64,000 nt of DNA, from positions 1,495,501 to 1,559,500 of the forward strand of contig NW_022145552.1 of NCBI RefSeq assembly GCF_000002235.5, written 5' to 3'. The notes below the pieces were generated by a model. It searched no databases, was not told where the DNA came from, and saw only the letters and a list, made by a program, of their open reading frames with translations. This document shows positions 44,501-55,297 of this stretch, piece by piece (position 1 is the first letter of the stretch; each line of letters starts with the position of its first letter). The position numbers and the translations under genes were made by a program. The DNA comes from Strongylocentrotus purpuratus (taxonomy: Eukaryota; Echinodermata; Echinoidea; Camarodonta; Strongylocentrotidae).

Positions 44501-47500
44501 GTTATGCCCCCAAAATCCCCCAAAATGTCATTTTACCTCGTGCATATCCAATTTTACATTAGGCCTAGGCTATAATACATCGGTTCCACTTACTAACTTG
44601 ATTGAAATAATCCGTTTAATGGTCCCTTTTAAGGAAATTATGGGTCAAAATCGACATCCATGTTGAAAATCTTGCAAGCCGTGTTAAACTCTCGCTGCCG
44701 TCAATCTCATCTCTTCTAGTCTACGCCGAAGGCAAAAATGATTATGAAGGAAAAACTGTGATAACGCCATTACGAACGTGTAGATGGCGCACAGTTTTTC
44801 CTTCATAATCATTTTGCCTTCGGCGTAGACTAGAAGGGATGAGATTGACGGCAGCGAGAGTTTAACACGGCTTGCAAGATTTTCAACATGGATGTCGATT
44901 TTGACCTATAATTTCCTTAAAAGGGACCATTAAACGGATTATTTCAATCAAGTTAGTAAGTGGAACCGATGTATTATAGCCTAGACCTAATGTAAAATTG
45001 GATATGCACGAGGTAAAATGACATTTTGGGGGATTTTGGGGGCATAACAATACGGCCATGGCAAGTTTGTTCATGTTTGTGGGAGGGGCCTAACGGCTAA
45101 AATCTAGCCGTGATATCTTCAACATAGGCTGGCATAGGCGATCGTTCTGTCTCTATAACCGGAGGTCTAGTGGAGCCAGACGTAGTCTCAGTGGAACAAC
45201 CGACGGTATAGAGACTGAAGCTTTCGGTCTAGCTCTGTAATTGCATCGCACGCTTTGCGTGCTCACTACCGCCCCCTAAAATTAAATCCTAGCTACGCGC
45301 TTGCGTAGGCGTATTCATAATCATGTTGGATAAACAGTTCAACTTCAATAACATGAACAAAATCAACTGCTACAAAAGTGTAGTGTTGTGTTGGTACTCG
45401 TGACTTCAGCTCCTCTATGAGTCTGACTAGTACCTTTGAAATGGTGTCAATGGTGTCAATGGTGAATTATGATGCTTTTCAACTTTTCATAAAACTGATT
45501 TTATATAATATTAGTAAATTTTTGATAATTAATTGTACTAGTATTTGATGTCTTAGCTTCAGTATTTAATTTAGCATTTGTGTATTTTGATGCTGTGAAT
45601 TTTCACTCCTTTTCTATAAGAAACCATGCAATATCTTTATTTAATTCATTTACAAAAGTTACCTATGTTATTAATATTATAGATAGTGAATAAGTGATGA
45701 TAACATTGTGCCACATGCATTTTTTCTTTCATCAAAATTCTTTTGTAGACATAACACAAATTTTGCATCATTATGATAACTGTTGGGAACATTCTGTAAC
45801 AGTGTACCTATTTATTATGGACAACTATCATGAGTACCCTATTTGTATTGCTTATGTTTATGAAATATACTTAACATGACTGAGATGATTGAAAATTTGA
45901 AATAATGTATGCATGAATCTGTATTTAATTTTTTTTTTTTTTTTTTTTTGCAATATAAAATTCTCATTCAATCTTTTAGTTCTTACCGGGTAAATGGAAA
46001 ATTAGTAATTTCTTACTTTTTTTCTCATTCAAATCACAGGATTACAGCAACCAGTAGATGAAGGAGAAAATGGCCGTAACATGATCAAGTAAGTAAATGC
46101 CTAGCTTCTAGACATTTACATACACATGTACATACGTGAATCTAAACAGAACATCTATTCCGCTATGTTTACAAGCTTACTATTTGGTTACATGTATATT
46201 CTATCTCCCCCCCCCCCCCTCTCTCTCTCTCCAGCCAAAAAAATACACGGGGGCGGAGGGCGGATTCGCCCCGGAAAGACCATAAACAGCCCCCGAAATA
46301 GGCTCAAAATCCGATTTCGGGGGCGACATCAAAAAGTGAAATGATCTCAAATCGCCCCCGTAACGATTACGAGCGGTCGCGCGCTCTCTTCTAGCTTCGT
46401 ATTCATTGCGTGCATTTCTTGGTCCGCGCGCTGAATCTCCATGTAAAATTGTATAAACAAAAATCGGTCGTAAAAAAACTCGAACCATATTCTATACCTT
46501 ACCTGGCTTACCATGTCGCACGCAAGTACGCCAAAACACGTACATTTTCGCAGTTGCGAGAGATCGAGACGGAGCGTAGGGGTCGAGTTTTTGGCGGTCG
46601 ATTTTGTTTTGGTAGAAGCTGAATCTAGACCATGAACCACTAAATGATCGCGAAACTGCAATCAATTTCCATCACGAATTCACGATTGCCGCAATTTTAT
46701 AAAGTTGCCATAAATAGAGGTATGAAATTAAGGCCTATTTTGTGATATTCTCGCCATGTTTACGTAATTTTGATAATCATTTCTTAAAAGTAAAGAAAAT
46801 CAGACAAAATCACCGTGACTGACGCATTTGTACAATACAGTGCATTGCCGCTGTGCAGTGTGTGTGAGTGAAGATGGGCTAAAGCTCCAACACCGGCAGC
46901 GCAGGCGTCCGACGCCTGCGGCGCCGGTGTTGAAGTTTCCTGCAGCTGCAGTATGTGTGTGAGTTGGGCTGAGCTCGAGTCGAAGAGATTTGACACTTTG
47001 AAATTGTTATCTGTTGGTTTGCATCATTATTGGCGCGATTTCAATATAGTTTCGTGAATAGATTTACGAAACCTGAGCTTAGAATTAGTAAAAGTATTAC
47101 TAATGTCTACGTTTTTAAACGACTGTCTGATTTTCTTGTGAAAATTTTACTTTGAAAAATGATTATCGAAATTCATGGCCAGAAATAGTCACAATCTAGG
47201 GTCTATTATGTTACAGTTCTTGCATCAAATCAATACATGAAAACTTAGTTATTGAACTAGAAAAAGGGGTTTCTTTTTTAATAGGCAATTATGAAGCAGG
47301 AAGCCCGAAACCTTAGCCTACTAAACAAATCTCAACAAACTGTAGGCCTATCCTTTTATGAATTAATGAAAAAGTAGCCCCAGAAAAAAGAGCCCCCGAA
47401 ATGGAAAAAAGAGCCCCCAAAAGTTGAAAAAGTAGCCCCCGAAAATTTCCCCAAAATTTGAAATGGAGCCCCCGAAATGAAAAACTTAATTTTTTGCCTG

Positions 47501-47502
47501 TC

Positions 47503-47533
<31 letters not shown>

Positions 47534-50500
47534 TGTTGCCTGTAAAATGACAGGTTCATTTGCAAACAAACTAGGTTCTCCACAATTCATTTTGACTTTT
47601 TATGTTTTGCAGTTATTGTAAATGAAGTTATGTCCAGCACGATTTTTTTCCTTGACTTTTGCTATTTCTATTAACATGAAGACCTATACCGGTACTTTAT
47701 GTTAACGTACCAGTACCTTTTTCCAAATGTACAAAGTACATCCTGAAGTTTTACTGTGCAATGAAATTCTCAATGCGGCCAGGTGTTGCACTTCAGTTTT
47801 ACAACTACACTGTAAGCCACTTCAATTCCATGTGAGTTTGTGTTTGGACTCTTCACACACGCACACATTTGAAACACGTGGTTGCATGTAATGAACATGT
47901 GTGTGTACATTGTACATGTACAATGTGTATGAAGAAGTTTCACGTGTTGGTAATGCAGCCACCTGTCTGTTAGTTACCCGTACAAGGGCAGCAGTGGGGT
48001 AAAAGGATGTGGTCCATTATTGTATTCCCATAGGAGGGAGCTGGTAAAGCATACTGATCTTAATCACCATACAGTAAATGACTTAAAACAACTACAACAT
48101 CCTTTGTTCTCCTCTATTCTGCAGTCTTTCACATTTTCACATTATTTTGTTTCTCTGTTATCCTTATAATGTACCGATCACTGCAATGTATCTCTTCGTA
48201 GAATTTATGTTCAAACTTTCAAAGCTCATATTTTGAATGTAGTATTATAGCATTATGGAATGCAAAACATATTTTGGTGATTTGTACACTTGAAATTTGA
48301 TTGGAATGAAATATGTTAAATTAGTCTGATATTGTTGTACTTGCATCAAAGACAAGCATTCCACATTTTTTGGTTTGGCTCATTAACTTTTTATTCAGAG
48401 CCCTAAAAATATGCCAGGGACCTGTTTCATAAAACTATATTTAAAGAGAAGGTTGAGTTCTGGGAAGAGGTGAAAAATAATTTGTGAGCATTACTCATTC
48501 TTATTATGCAAGTGTGGAAGAACATCAGTTAAGACATGTTCCCTGAAAAGCATGGCTCTTCAAATGCCTTCATAATCTAGATATGCATGTAACATCGTAA
48601 AAATCGGGGGAGGGGGGCCGGCTTTTTACGCCACGTGTTCGTGTAGTCCCATATACATCTTTCTGTGCAAGTGTTTGTAACTTTACCAAGACTTGGCCAA
48701 ATTTCTTATCATTTTGATGATTCCAGAACCTTGCAATACACACACATTCTTATATGCTAGATGATCAACCTTTTCTGGTCGGTTCCACATACACCGTTTC
48801 TTTCACAATGCAATCGCATGACCAGAACTCAACTTCATCTTTAAATAACAAGTTACAATTACTGTAATATAAGCTACTGAAATCATGGCATCTGATTGGC
48901 TGAGGGAAAATTTGTCATTTAAATTTAGCATAATTTGTTATTGAAAACAAGTTTTGTGAAACAGGGCCCTGATGCATGAAAAGAAAGGGCAAACATTTCA
49001 GCACATATTGTGTCCATTTTTGTTTTGTTACCACATTGCAGTTGACATCAGAAATAGTGAAAATCTAGTCTGTCTAAAATCCTTTAATTTGGGAACACAT
49101 TAAAAAGTTCAAAATCATTCTTTTCGATCAAAATTGGGAAATTTTAAAACTTTTTAATGACAACAGTTTCCATTTATATTTGTTATTGTTGGTACATGTA
49201 TTTATAGAATTTTATTCTTGTGGTTATTTCATGTCTACGGTAAAATGTGTGTGATTGTCATTTCTAGCCCACAGACTTCACCTAGACCTTCCTTTAGTAG
49301 TGCTGTTATATCAGGCCGTAAAAAGGATCACCACTCAAAACTACCAGGGCTTTCTGTCGACCACTTTGGACGAGACCACTATGAACTAGTCAAGATGTTG
49401 AATACAGGTTGGTAAAACACTTGGTATGAATTATCTGTCACCTTGTCTCAATAAAAACATATAGGTTTCAGATTTATCATTAAATTTTTGTTGCTATCTT
49501 TATCATAATGATTGTTATAAAAAGCCTTCAGGTAATCTTTTTTATGATAAATATTGTGTGCATGTGTGATTGACATTGTAAACCAATTTTTTTTCACAGG
49601 CTGCTTGTTAAAGTATGATTTTGAAATGTAACATGGAGAAAGCATTCTAGAGATAATGTTTGGATAAGTAGTTACAGTACATGTTAATGTGTATGTGTGA
49701 TTTAGATCATGTACAGATTGAATACTGTTAATAAAATGGATTTTTTAAAGCATTGTGATTGTAATAAATAATTTTCTTCTCTGCTATTGGCCTATTATAG
49801 ATTTTACACATGTATTTAACTTGACAAAAACTGTTTAATCTCAACAATTGATTGGTTATTTCAACCATTATTATCTTTAAAGCTGAGGGACCATGTTAGT
49901 ACATGTAGATAATGTTCAGTATAAACCCTTTGAGTATAACCTTGAGTATATAGCCCTTTGAGTTTGAACTGAAAGATATGAAGAGGTTTGTAGTTGTAAA
50001 GTTCCGTACTTGTTGAACTTAATATTGATTCCAAAATACCCAAGTGGCATTTATTTACATACAATTGAGTGTTATCTTATTATAGTTTAAAGTTATTTGT
50101 GTACATTATGACTTATTTGTGTACAATGTACAAGGGACATCCGTTCTCCTTTCTTTGCAGACAGTATATTATGGGTTTATTCATTTATGGTCTGCAAACA
50201 TACGTTTCATGACATGTGCGAACATTCACAAACATACGGTGCACATGAAAGATGAACCTTGCACATAAACTAATCCTTTTTTATTTGGCTACCGGAATAC
50301 GTTTTAATTTTGTTTTTTTCCCTCTCTGTCTGTCTCTATGTCCATCTCTCTCTCTCTCTTTCTTTCTACATTTTTTTTTTTACCACGTCTCTCTCTTACA
50401 GAATGGGAAATGACACAAAAGGAACTCAATGACTGTAGACAGGGAAGAAAAGGTAATTTTTTATTTTTTTCTATTTGTAAAGTCTTCATAATAATTGATT

Positions 50501-52848
50501 CCTCTTCTTTCTTTTTTCTTCTTCTTCTTCTTCTTGTTATCATCATCATTATTATCATTATTTACTGCACTAAAAGTATTTTGAGAGGTACATACATTTG
50601 ATGGATAACTGAGCAGTATGCATCATAAATAAAGAGATAAATGGATTAGATTTATTATGAATAGGGCAAAGCCACTGATAATACAATGTGTTACTAGCAT
50701 TATCGTGATCATCGTGCCTAAAATCGTGTTTAAGAAAACTCAGTCTAACTCCCTTTGTCTAACATGATTTTCGACAAAAGATTAAATCATTTATTCATAT
50801 GCTCATATATGACAATTGTACATTGTGTACGATGCATTTGAGGAAATGCGTGCAGCGTTATTAAAATTTACAATGTAACCAACAGTTAAAACTTTATAGA
50901 TTTATTATAATAAAAGCAATAATAATACTATGATACTTCATCAAGATCAGGAGATTATCGATTTCATTATCATCTTTATTATTATAAACTCTGTCGGAAG
51001 TAAATTTTCATATGAAGAGGGGGGGGGGGTGCCCTTCTTGCCTTTATAGATACCTGTAGAGGTCAAAAATTCAAGTACAGGATCTTGGGTGATCATGCTT
51101 TATTGCAGATGAGTCATTTGATTTGAGAGATATAAGTCAAACGTTTTATATGTATTCAGATTTTATTTTAGTGTTGTAAAATTGGAAGAGAAGTTCCTAA
51201 TAACTTGAATGTTTCAATTACCGGTAGATTTTATGGATAACATTTTATTTGTTTGTTTGACCTTTGTCTGAATATGACTGAATCGTATGGGCTTACAGTT
51301 ATGTAAATTTGTATTCTTTCATTTCAGGAACGTGTGTAGAGGAATTTGTAGATAAAGAAGAAAATCCATCTCTTAGATGTAAGTATCAGGGACCGTATTC
51401 AATACATTACTTTGATAATTTAGCATTTTCCTTGATCAAGTCTTATTCTGATCAAATCTGGGAAAGACATGTACACTTTGATAAGCCAAATATCAGACAA
51501 TCTCCTTCCTAATTGCCATTGTGACATCACTTGGCTAATCCAGAATAATGGGCAATAAACATGTCACATGAAATGCGCTCTTACAACTTTATATAATTGT
51601 GGCTAGCTTATAATGACTGAGTATGAAAAAAACATTCCTGACAATCAAGGCCTCAAAAGTATTGGCTTACATGTAAGTCAGCTATTAAACTGACTTGGCC
51701 GAAATACCAAAGTTGGCAAAGTTTTTATGTACCAGTAAGCCGAAAACTGTACAGTACTCATATTTTTTAGATGAGTATTGAATTGAATACTGGCCCAGGT
51801 TGTTAATTTGTATGCTTGAATGCCTACAGTAGATGTAGTATATTCTCATTCCATGTGTGCCAGCAGACCTCTGATTAAGGATAACGTTGAGTTCTGGTTG
51901 TGCAATTACATTATGAGAGAAACTGTCTGGAAGCAATTGGAAAAGGTTGATTGTGTAGTACTCAAGAATTGGGGTATACTTCAGAATCACCCCCCCCCCC
52001 CCAAAAAAAAAGTATCTGAAATTCTCATACACTGCGCACAGAATTGGATATGTGGGGCTACACCTACAGGTGCCATGATTGGTCCAATTTTTAAAGTCAT
52101 TTTTGTTACATTATGAATGTGAGAGCATTTGAAGAGCAATTCCTTTTCAGGAGACATTTCTTTTGATATTTTTAAAACTGACATAGAGAGATCAAGAAAG
52201 ATCATACATTTTATTCGCCGTTACCAGAACTCAACCTTTTATTAATAAATACCCTATTGTCTTGTGATTGTGTTTTATTTCATGAACCTCATCTACAGTG
52301 TCTGTTCCATTGAAAATCCAGCACCACTTGCTTTAGAAATAATCTAACAAGCAACGAGAGGGGAGCACTGCAATTGATAAAACATTGAGCAGAGCACAGT
52401 CTACAATTGTAGAATAGTTAATTTTCCCACTGAGGATGATCATGTGATAATGAAGTAGTAAACCATGGCGGTTTTTTAAAAACAAATGAATAACAGCTGT
52501 GCACAACCAAGGTTCTGTGTGTGCTCACTGAGCTCGCAGTACTATAACATACAGAACTGTAAAGCATATATATTAAATGTATGTCATTAAAGAAAGAAAA
52601 AAAGCCTCTGCATATTGGAACGATGCTTTAGTAAATATTATGTCATTATAAATGAAAGTCATCTCATCTGTTGAGAGCCAGAAGGTGTTAATACTGTATC
52701 TAATGATATAATTTAGCGCCCTTCTTGCTCCCACCAAATGATTTGTTTTAATTTCATTTCATCTTTGATTTCTCTAGATTTCAAGCCCTTTGACTGGGAC
52801 AGCCTATGCCTAACGAGACTAATGCCTGTCATGGATGGAGAGACATAA
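41569..52848 (+). CDS. MCRIP2: MCRIP2 (FAM195A), MAPK-regulated corepressor-interacting protein family
   Basis: Small adaptor of the MCRIP family; relatives bind ERK, CtBP and the RNA helicase DDX6 and enter stress granules. Exons: 41569-41620, 46040-46088, 49268-49407, 50402-50452, 51328-51378, 52778-52848 (TAA). The five introns have clean GT-AG ends. In-frame total is 137 residues; human MCRIP2 has 160 and MCRIP1 has 97. The N-terminus MYKLTQGPSKFNVSKRRG matches MCRIP2's MYTITKGPSKLVAQRRTG. The C-terminal part matches family blocks: HYELVKMLNTEWEMTQKEL with the AHEENVRFxxEAWxxV region, and VEEFVDKEENPSLRYFKPFD with VEEYVEKxPNPSLxxFKPID. An in-frame TAA precedes the start ATG. Intron 1 (4.4 kb) is packed with nested transposons. 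Confidence 0.9.
41800..42694. mobile_element. Palindromic Mutator-like element, copy 1, 895 bp
   Basis: Starts TAGACCGAAAGCTTCAGTCT and ends in its complement. Flanked by exact 9-bp CGTTTTGGT on both sides (41791-41799, 42695-42703), as expected for Mutator-like elements. The whole body is an inverted repeat with arms of about 430 bp, centred near 42245. Arms are near-identical, differing by a few small changes. No transposase. In MCRIP2 intron 1. Confidence 0.9.
43025..43235. repeat. Two to three units of the 10-12 kb satellite
   Basis: GAGAACGGTACAACGAATC occurs at about 43054 and 43171, with AATTCAGACAAG(T/G)ATTAAGA and TCTTCTTxCTCTAATAA, as in the large array 31 kb away. Confidence 0.9.
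43322..44335. mobile_element. Inverted-terminus element nested in MULE copy 2, 1014 bp
   Basis: Termini TAGGGTGTCTGATCG and, inverted, TAGGGTGTCTGAACG. Target duplication CTCTATA on both sides (43315-43321, 44336-44342); copy 1 shows the uninterrupted site. Only about 12 terminal bases pair. No transposase was recognised. Internal sequence includes a 43.86-43.97 kb palindrome and a poly(T) run. Superfamily unresolved. Confidence 0.8.
43870..43963. repeat. Near-perfect palindrome, about 94 bp
   Basis: CCGGAAGTGAATACACGTTG...CAATATCGCGGAGA pairs with TCTCCGCGATATTG...AACGTGCATTCACTTCCGG. Lies inside the 1-kb nested element and contains the MULE-independent motif TCAATGGCAATATCGCGG in both orientations. 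Confidence 0.85.
45310..46039. other. MCRIP2 intron 1 remainder, AT-rich
   Basis: No gene seen. A 20-base T-run lies at about 45930-45949. Confidence 0.5.
46205..47540. repeat. GC-rich block with CCCCCGAAA repeats, possible unrecognised element
   Basis: Between a C-run/(CT)n at 46207-46234 and a (TC)n at 47500-47534 lies CpG-rich sequence (46240-46625). AGCCCCCGAAAT-type repeats occur at about 46289 and at 47372-47480 (five copies), with inverted forms TTTCGGGGGC near 46315. The end arrangement suggests one 1.3-kb element in MCRIP2 intron 2; no target duplication was confirmed. Confidence 0.4.
46888..46932. repeat. GC-rich perfect-stem hairpin
   Basis: CAACACCGGC-GCAGGCGTC pairs with GACGCCTGC-GCCGGTGTTG around CC/CG; stem of about 20 bp with one bulge on the left arm. 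In MCRIP2 intron 2. Confidence 0.8.
48415..48971. mobile_element. hAT-like inverted-repeat element with nested MITE
   Basis: Outer ends CAGGGACCTGTTTCATAAAA and, inverted, CAGGGCCCTGTTTCACAAAA, a terminus common in hAT-type MITEs. Flanking 8-mers do not match. Inside lies the MITE at 48441-48845. Confidence 0.65.
48441..48845. mobile_element. MITE family 'TTGAGTTCTGG', copy 1
   Basis: Ends TTTAAAGAGAAGGTTGAGTT and, inverted, TTTAAAGATGAAGTTGAGTT. Its right half (TAGTCCCATATACATCTTTC, CATTTTGATGATTCCAGAAC, CACAATGCAATCGCATGACC) is nearly identical to 55110-55280. Confidence 0.7.
50514..50570. repeat. TTC/ATT low-complexity tract
   Basis: CTTCTTCTTCTTCTTCTTG then ATCATCATCATTATTATC just after the MCRIP2 exon ending at 50452. 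Confidence 0.9.
51874..52246. mobile_element. MITE family 'TTGAGTTCTGG', copy 2
   Basis: TTAAGGATAACGTTGAGTTC at the left and TACCAGAACTCAACCTTTTA at the right. Contains a C-run/A-run (51991-52013). In the last MCRIP2 intron. Confidence 0.6.
52671..52730. repeat. Hairpin family 'GAGAGCCAGAAGG', degraded copy
   Basis: GTTGAGAGCCAGAAGGTGTTAA followed about 40 bases later by GCGCCCTTCTTGCTCCC. Resembles the intact hairpin at 55969-56031; just upstream of the last MCRIP2 exon. Confidence 0.5.
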
Positions 52849-52901
52849 CGATGACCTTCATCCTCCCGTCCCTGTACTATGTCCATCTCCTAGCACCTTC
52901 A

Positions 52902-52976
52902 CCTGAAAGACAGAAAGGCATTAGAAAAATCTGTACAAAGTCTATTACATTAATGCCTTTCTGCCTCTCAACGGAC
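52902..52976. repeat. Hairpin in the MCRIP2 3' UTR
   Basis: GAAAGACAGAAAGGCATTA pairs with TAATGCCTTTCTGCCTCTC around a loop of about 30 bases, 54 bases after the stop codon. Same style as 55969-56031. Confidence 0.7.
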
Positions 52977-53351
52977 ATTATGTATTACGAAGCAAGTACA
53001 CTGGTGATATACTGATGAATTTAGCCCTTTGAAGCGCATTGGTCAGCCTCAGATTTTACTCCGACTCAGGGTCTAAATGATGCCTTTTTATGAGTGGGAT
53101 GGGTGTGATGTATGGAGTAGCAATCAGAATTAGAGAGATATATAGAGAGATTCTTATGAAAGTATATATATATTTTTTATAGGAGAGGAGCACATTCTTA
53201 CTGTATGGAAAAAAATATATGATAGATTGAATGGGTGTGGAAAGCAGAATGAGAATGTATTCACTTTGAATATGTAATGCTGGAAATTACTTGTAGTTTA
53301 CTTCATCAATGTTCTTGGGGAAAAGAATGATGATTAGGGAATTCATTTTGT

Positions 53352-53419
53352 CAGCTGTCCGCAAAAAGGCCATTAATAAGAGCTATGTATTGGCAATGGC
53401 CTTCTTGCGGACAGCCCAA
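53352..53419. repeat. Hairpin GCTGTCCGCAAxAAGGCCATT
   Basis: GCTGTCCGCAAAAAGGCCATT pairs with AATGGCCTTCTTGCGGACAGC around a loop of about 20 bases. Probably a tiny MITE downstream of MCRIP2. Confidence 0.75.
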
Positions 53420-54923
53420 CAATTTGCTCTTTGAGAATTTTACATCCAAGTCGCTTGCACTTTGCAATTCATTTGGCTTGTTAGAATATTAAGCTTTAGT
53501 CTTCAAGGGTGTGTGGTTTGAACAGTTCTTTTACCAACTTTGGGGGGTCTCGGGGGATGAGGAAATTTAGTTTCACTCGCATGTGGGTTTGGTAATTGCT
53601 TGGATTTTGGTAATATTGTTAGACTTTGCTCTCTCATTATTTGGACGTTTTCTTGTGTACTGTTCGTACCCCTCAGCATGAGTGAAATTTTCCAAAAGCT
53701 TTGCATCATCCTGTGTTGAGGTGAATTGCCTGCTTGCTTATAAATAATTAAATATCCACTCCAAGATGTTTGAGCTTCACCTAAAAAGCCTTGGCAATAA
53801 GTTATAACTGAAGGATTCTGTAGCTCAGTCTTCATGTCGCTCGCAAATAAGTAGCAGTTAACATTTATGTTAGATTTTCAATTGTACATGTACTACAAAT
53901 GCTGGTGTATACTTGAATGTGAGGACCAGTGATGAAAACACGACTACTTGGGAGTAGAACCTAATGTAATACAGGTATAATGTAAATACAAGAATTTAAA
54001 TAGCTCTATAAAACCGAAAAATCAAGAACTACAGGTATGAAAATAATAATGAGGAATGTGGACTTTGCCCCCTAGGAAATATCTGTTTCTTTAGATTTTT
54101 TGGTTTAAAGACTAATAAAAAACAAGTTCCTGTTAAAAAATGCATTTTCTTTACATTGGTGGAAATATGCTGAACTTCTGAAATGAGAGAGGGAATCTCA
54201 TGGCATTCAGAGATGACAATCCCTTTGTATTCAGTCGGGCTTCATCGAATGAATGGAACAAACAAAAAATCCTGTATTCAAATGTAAATGGCGAGTCCCC
54301 AGTTCTTCCACATTTTTTGGGTTAGATGTTACCTTTGTATTCTCTTTCAAGCTGTATTCATAGATTTTTGTATTGAGGATATGCATAGTGACATGCTTTA
54401 CAACAATAGGTTGTCATTCTATCAATGAACGTCAAAAAACACATTTGTATTTCAACATTTGCAAATGTTTCAATACCGGTAAGTGACAAGGCAGAGAATA
54501 TTATACTTGTATTTTGAGGTGCGAGCTGAACATAGTGCCAAAATTTGCAAGAAATATATTAAAAAGCGGAAAATTTCGTTTTCTGTGTACTGAATTACCG
54601 AAGATGACTTTAAGTGTTTTTATAAGTAATTTTCATGGTGTGCATACAAGTTTTTCATGTTTCTAGAGTGAAGTAGCTACAGATTTTACTTTTTGAAAGT
54701 TCTTTCAGCCTCCAACCCTCCCACCCCCCCCCCCCCCCCATCCGTTGTTGATTGCTATGTGTCTAGTTTGTATCACTGCTTCATGCATATACAGTTAACA
54801 ACTAAATTATTCATACTCCTTTAAATTTGATGTGTTTTTCGTAACTCAAGACTGAAAGGTAGACTGGTTAAATTAGGGACTTTGTTTAATCCTTTTAGAT
54901 GTAAGCTTGAATTTTCACATTCC

Positions 54924-55297
54924 TAAAGGTAAAGACCAGTATTGGAAACGCCCCAATTTCAAAAAAATGAAATGGAAGCTCTCATTACCAATCATGTGAA
55001 AGAATATGTTTTGACTAATACATGATGATAACAAATTTGCCGGGAAACTGCCTACTAATTCACATATTTGGTAAATTTGTTTCTCTCATGGACTGTGAGA
55101 GATATAGGGTAGTCCCATATACATCTTTCTGTGTATAGTGCTTGTAACTTTACAAAGAATGGGCAAAATTTCTTATCATTTTGATGATTCCAGAACCTTG
55201 CAGATGCTAGATGCTAGATGATCAACCTTTTCTGATCGATTCCACAACGTTTCTTTCACAATGCAATCGCATGACCATAACTGGTCTTTACCTTTAA
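54924..55297. mobile_element. MITE related to the 'TTGAGTTCTGG' family, 374 bp
   Basis: Ends TAAAGGTAAAGACCAGTATT and, inverted, TTAAAGGTAAAGACCAGTTA. The right half is nearly identical to the element at 48441-48845, although the terminal sequences differ. Confidence 0.7.

Larger units (their letters stand above)
43297..45231. mobile_element. Palindromic Mutator-like element, copy 2, interrupted
   Basis: Same termini and arms as copy 1. Flanked by exact 9-bp GCTCTGTAA (43288-43296, 45232-45240). The left terminus is split after 25 bases by the insert at 43322-44335. Without the insert and its 7-bp duplication the element is about 914 bp, close to copy 1. Centre of the palindrome is near 44785. 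The two arms contain mirrored copies of the same 63-codon open frame, a by-product of the palindrome. Confidence 0.9.
42983..45309. mobile_element. hAT-like element with short satellite array, split by copy 2 of the MULE
   Basis: Left end CTGAGGCGTGTAGCCAGG followed by a G-run; right end, inverted, CGCAAGCGCGTAGCTAGG. Without the nested element it is about 0.38 kb. It carries two to three units of the same repeat found in the 10-12 kb array. Target duplication is not clear (TAGGC on both sides at best), so the superfamily call is tentative. Confidence 0.5.
52849..54923 (+). other. MCRIP2 3' UTR and downstream spacer
   Basis: No further coding. It contains two hairpins, a C-run (54722-54738) and AT-rich sequence. 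Candidate poly(A) signals were not distinctive, so the 3' end is open. Confidence 0.4.

Noticed and set aside
44475-45074. Two 63-codon frames with nearly the same peptide on opposite strands
   Set aside because: Mirror images produced by the palindromic arms of the Mutator-like element; copy 1 does not preserve them and no domain is recognisable.
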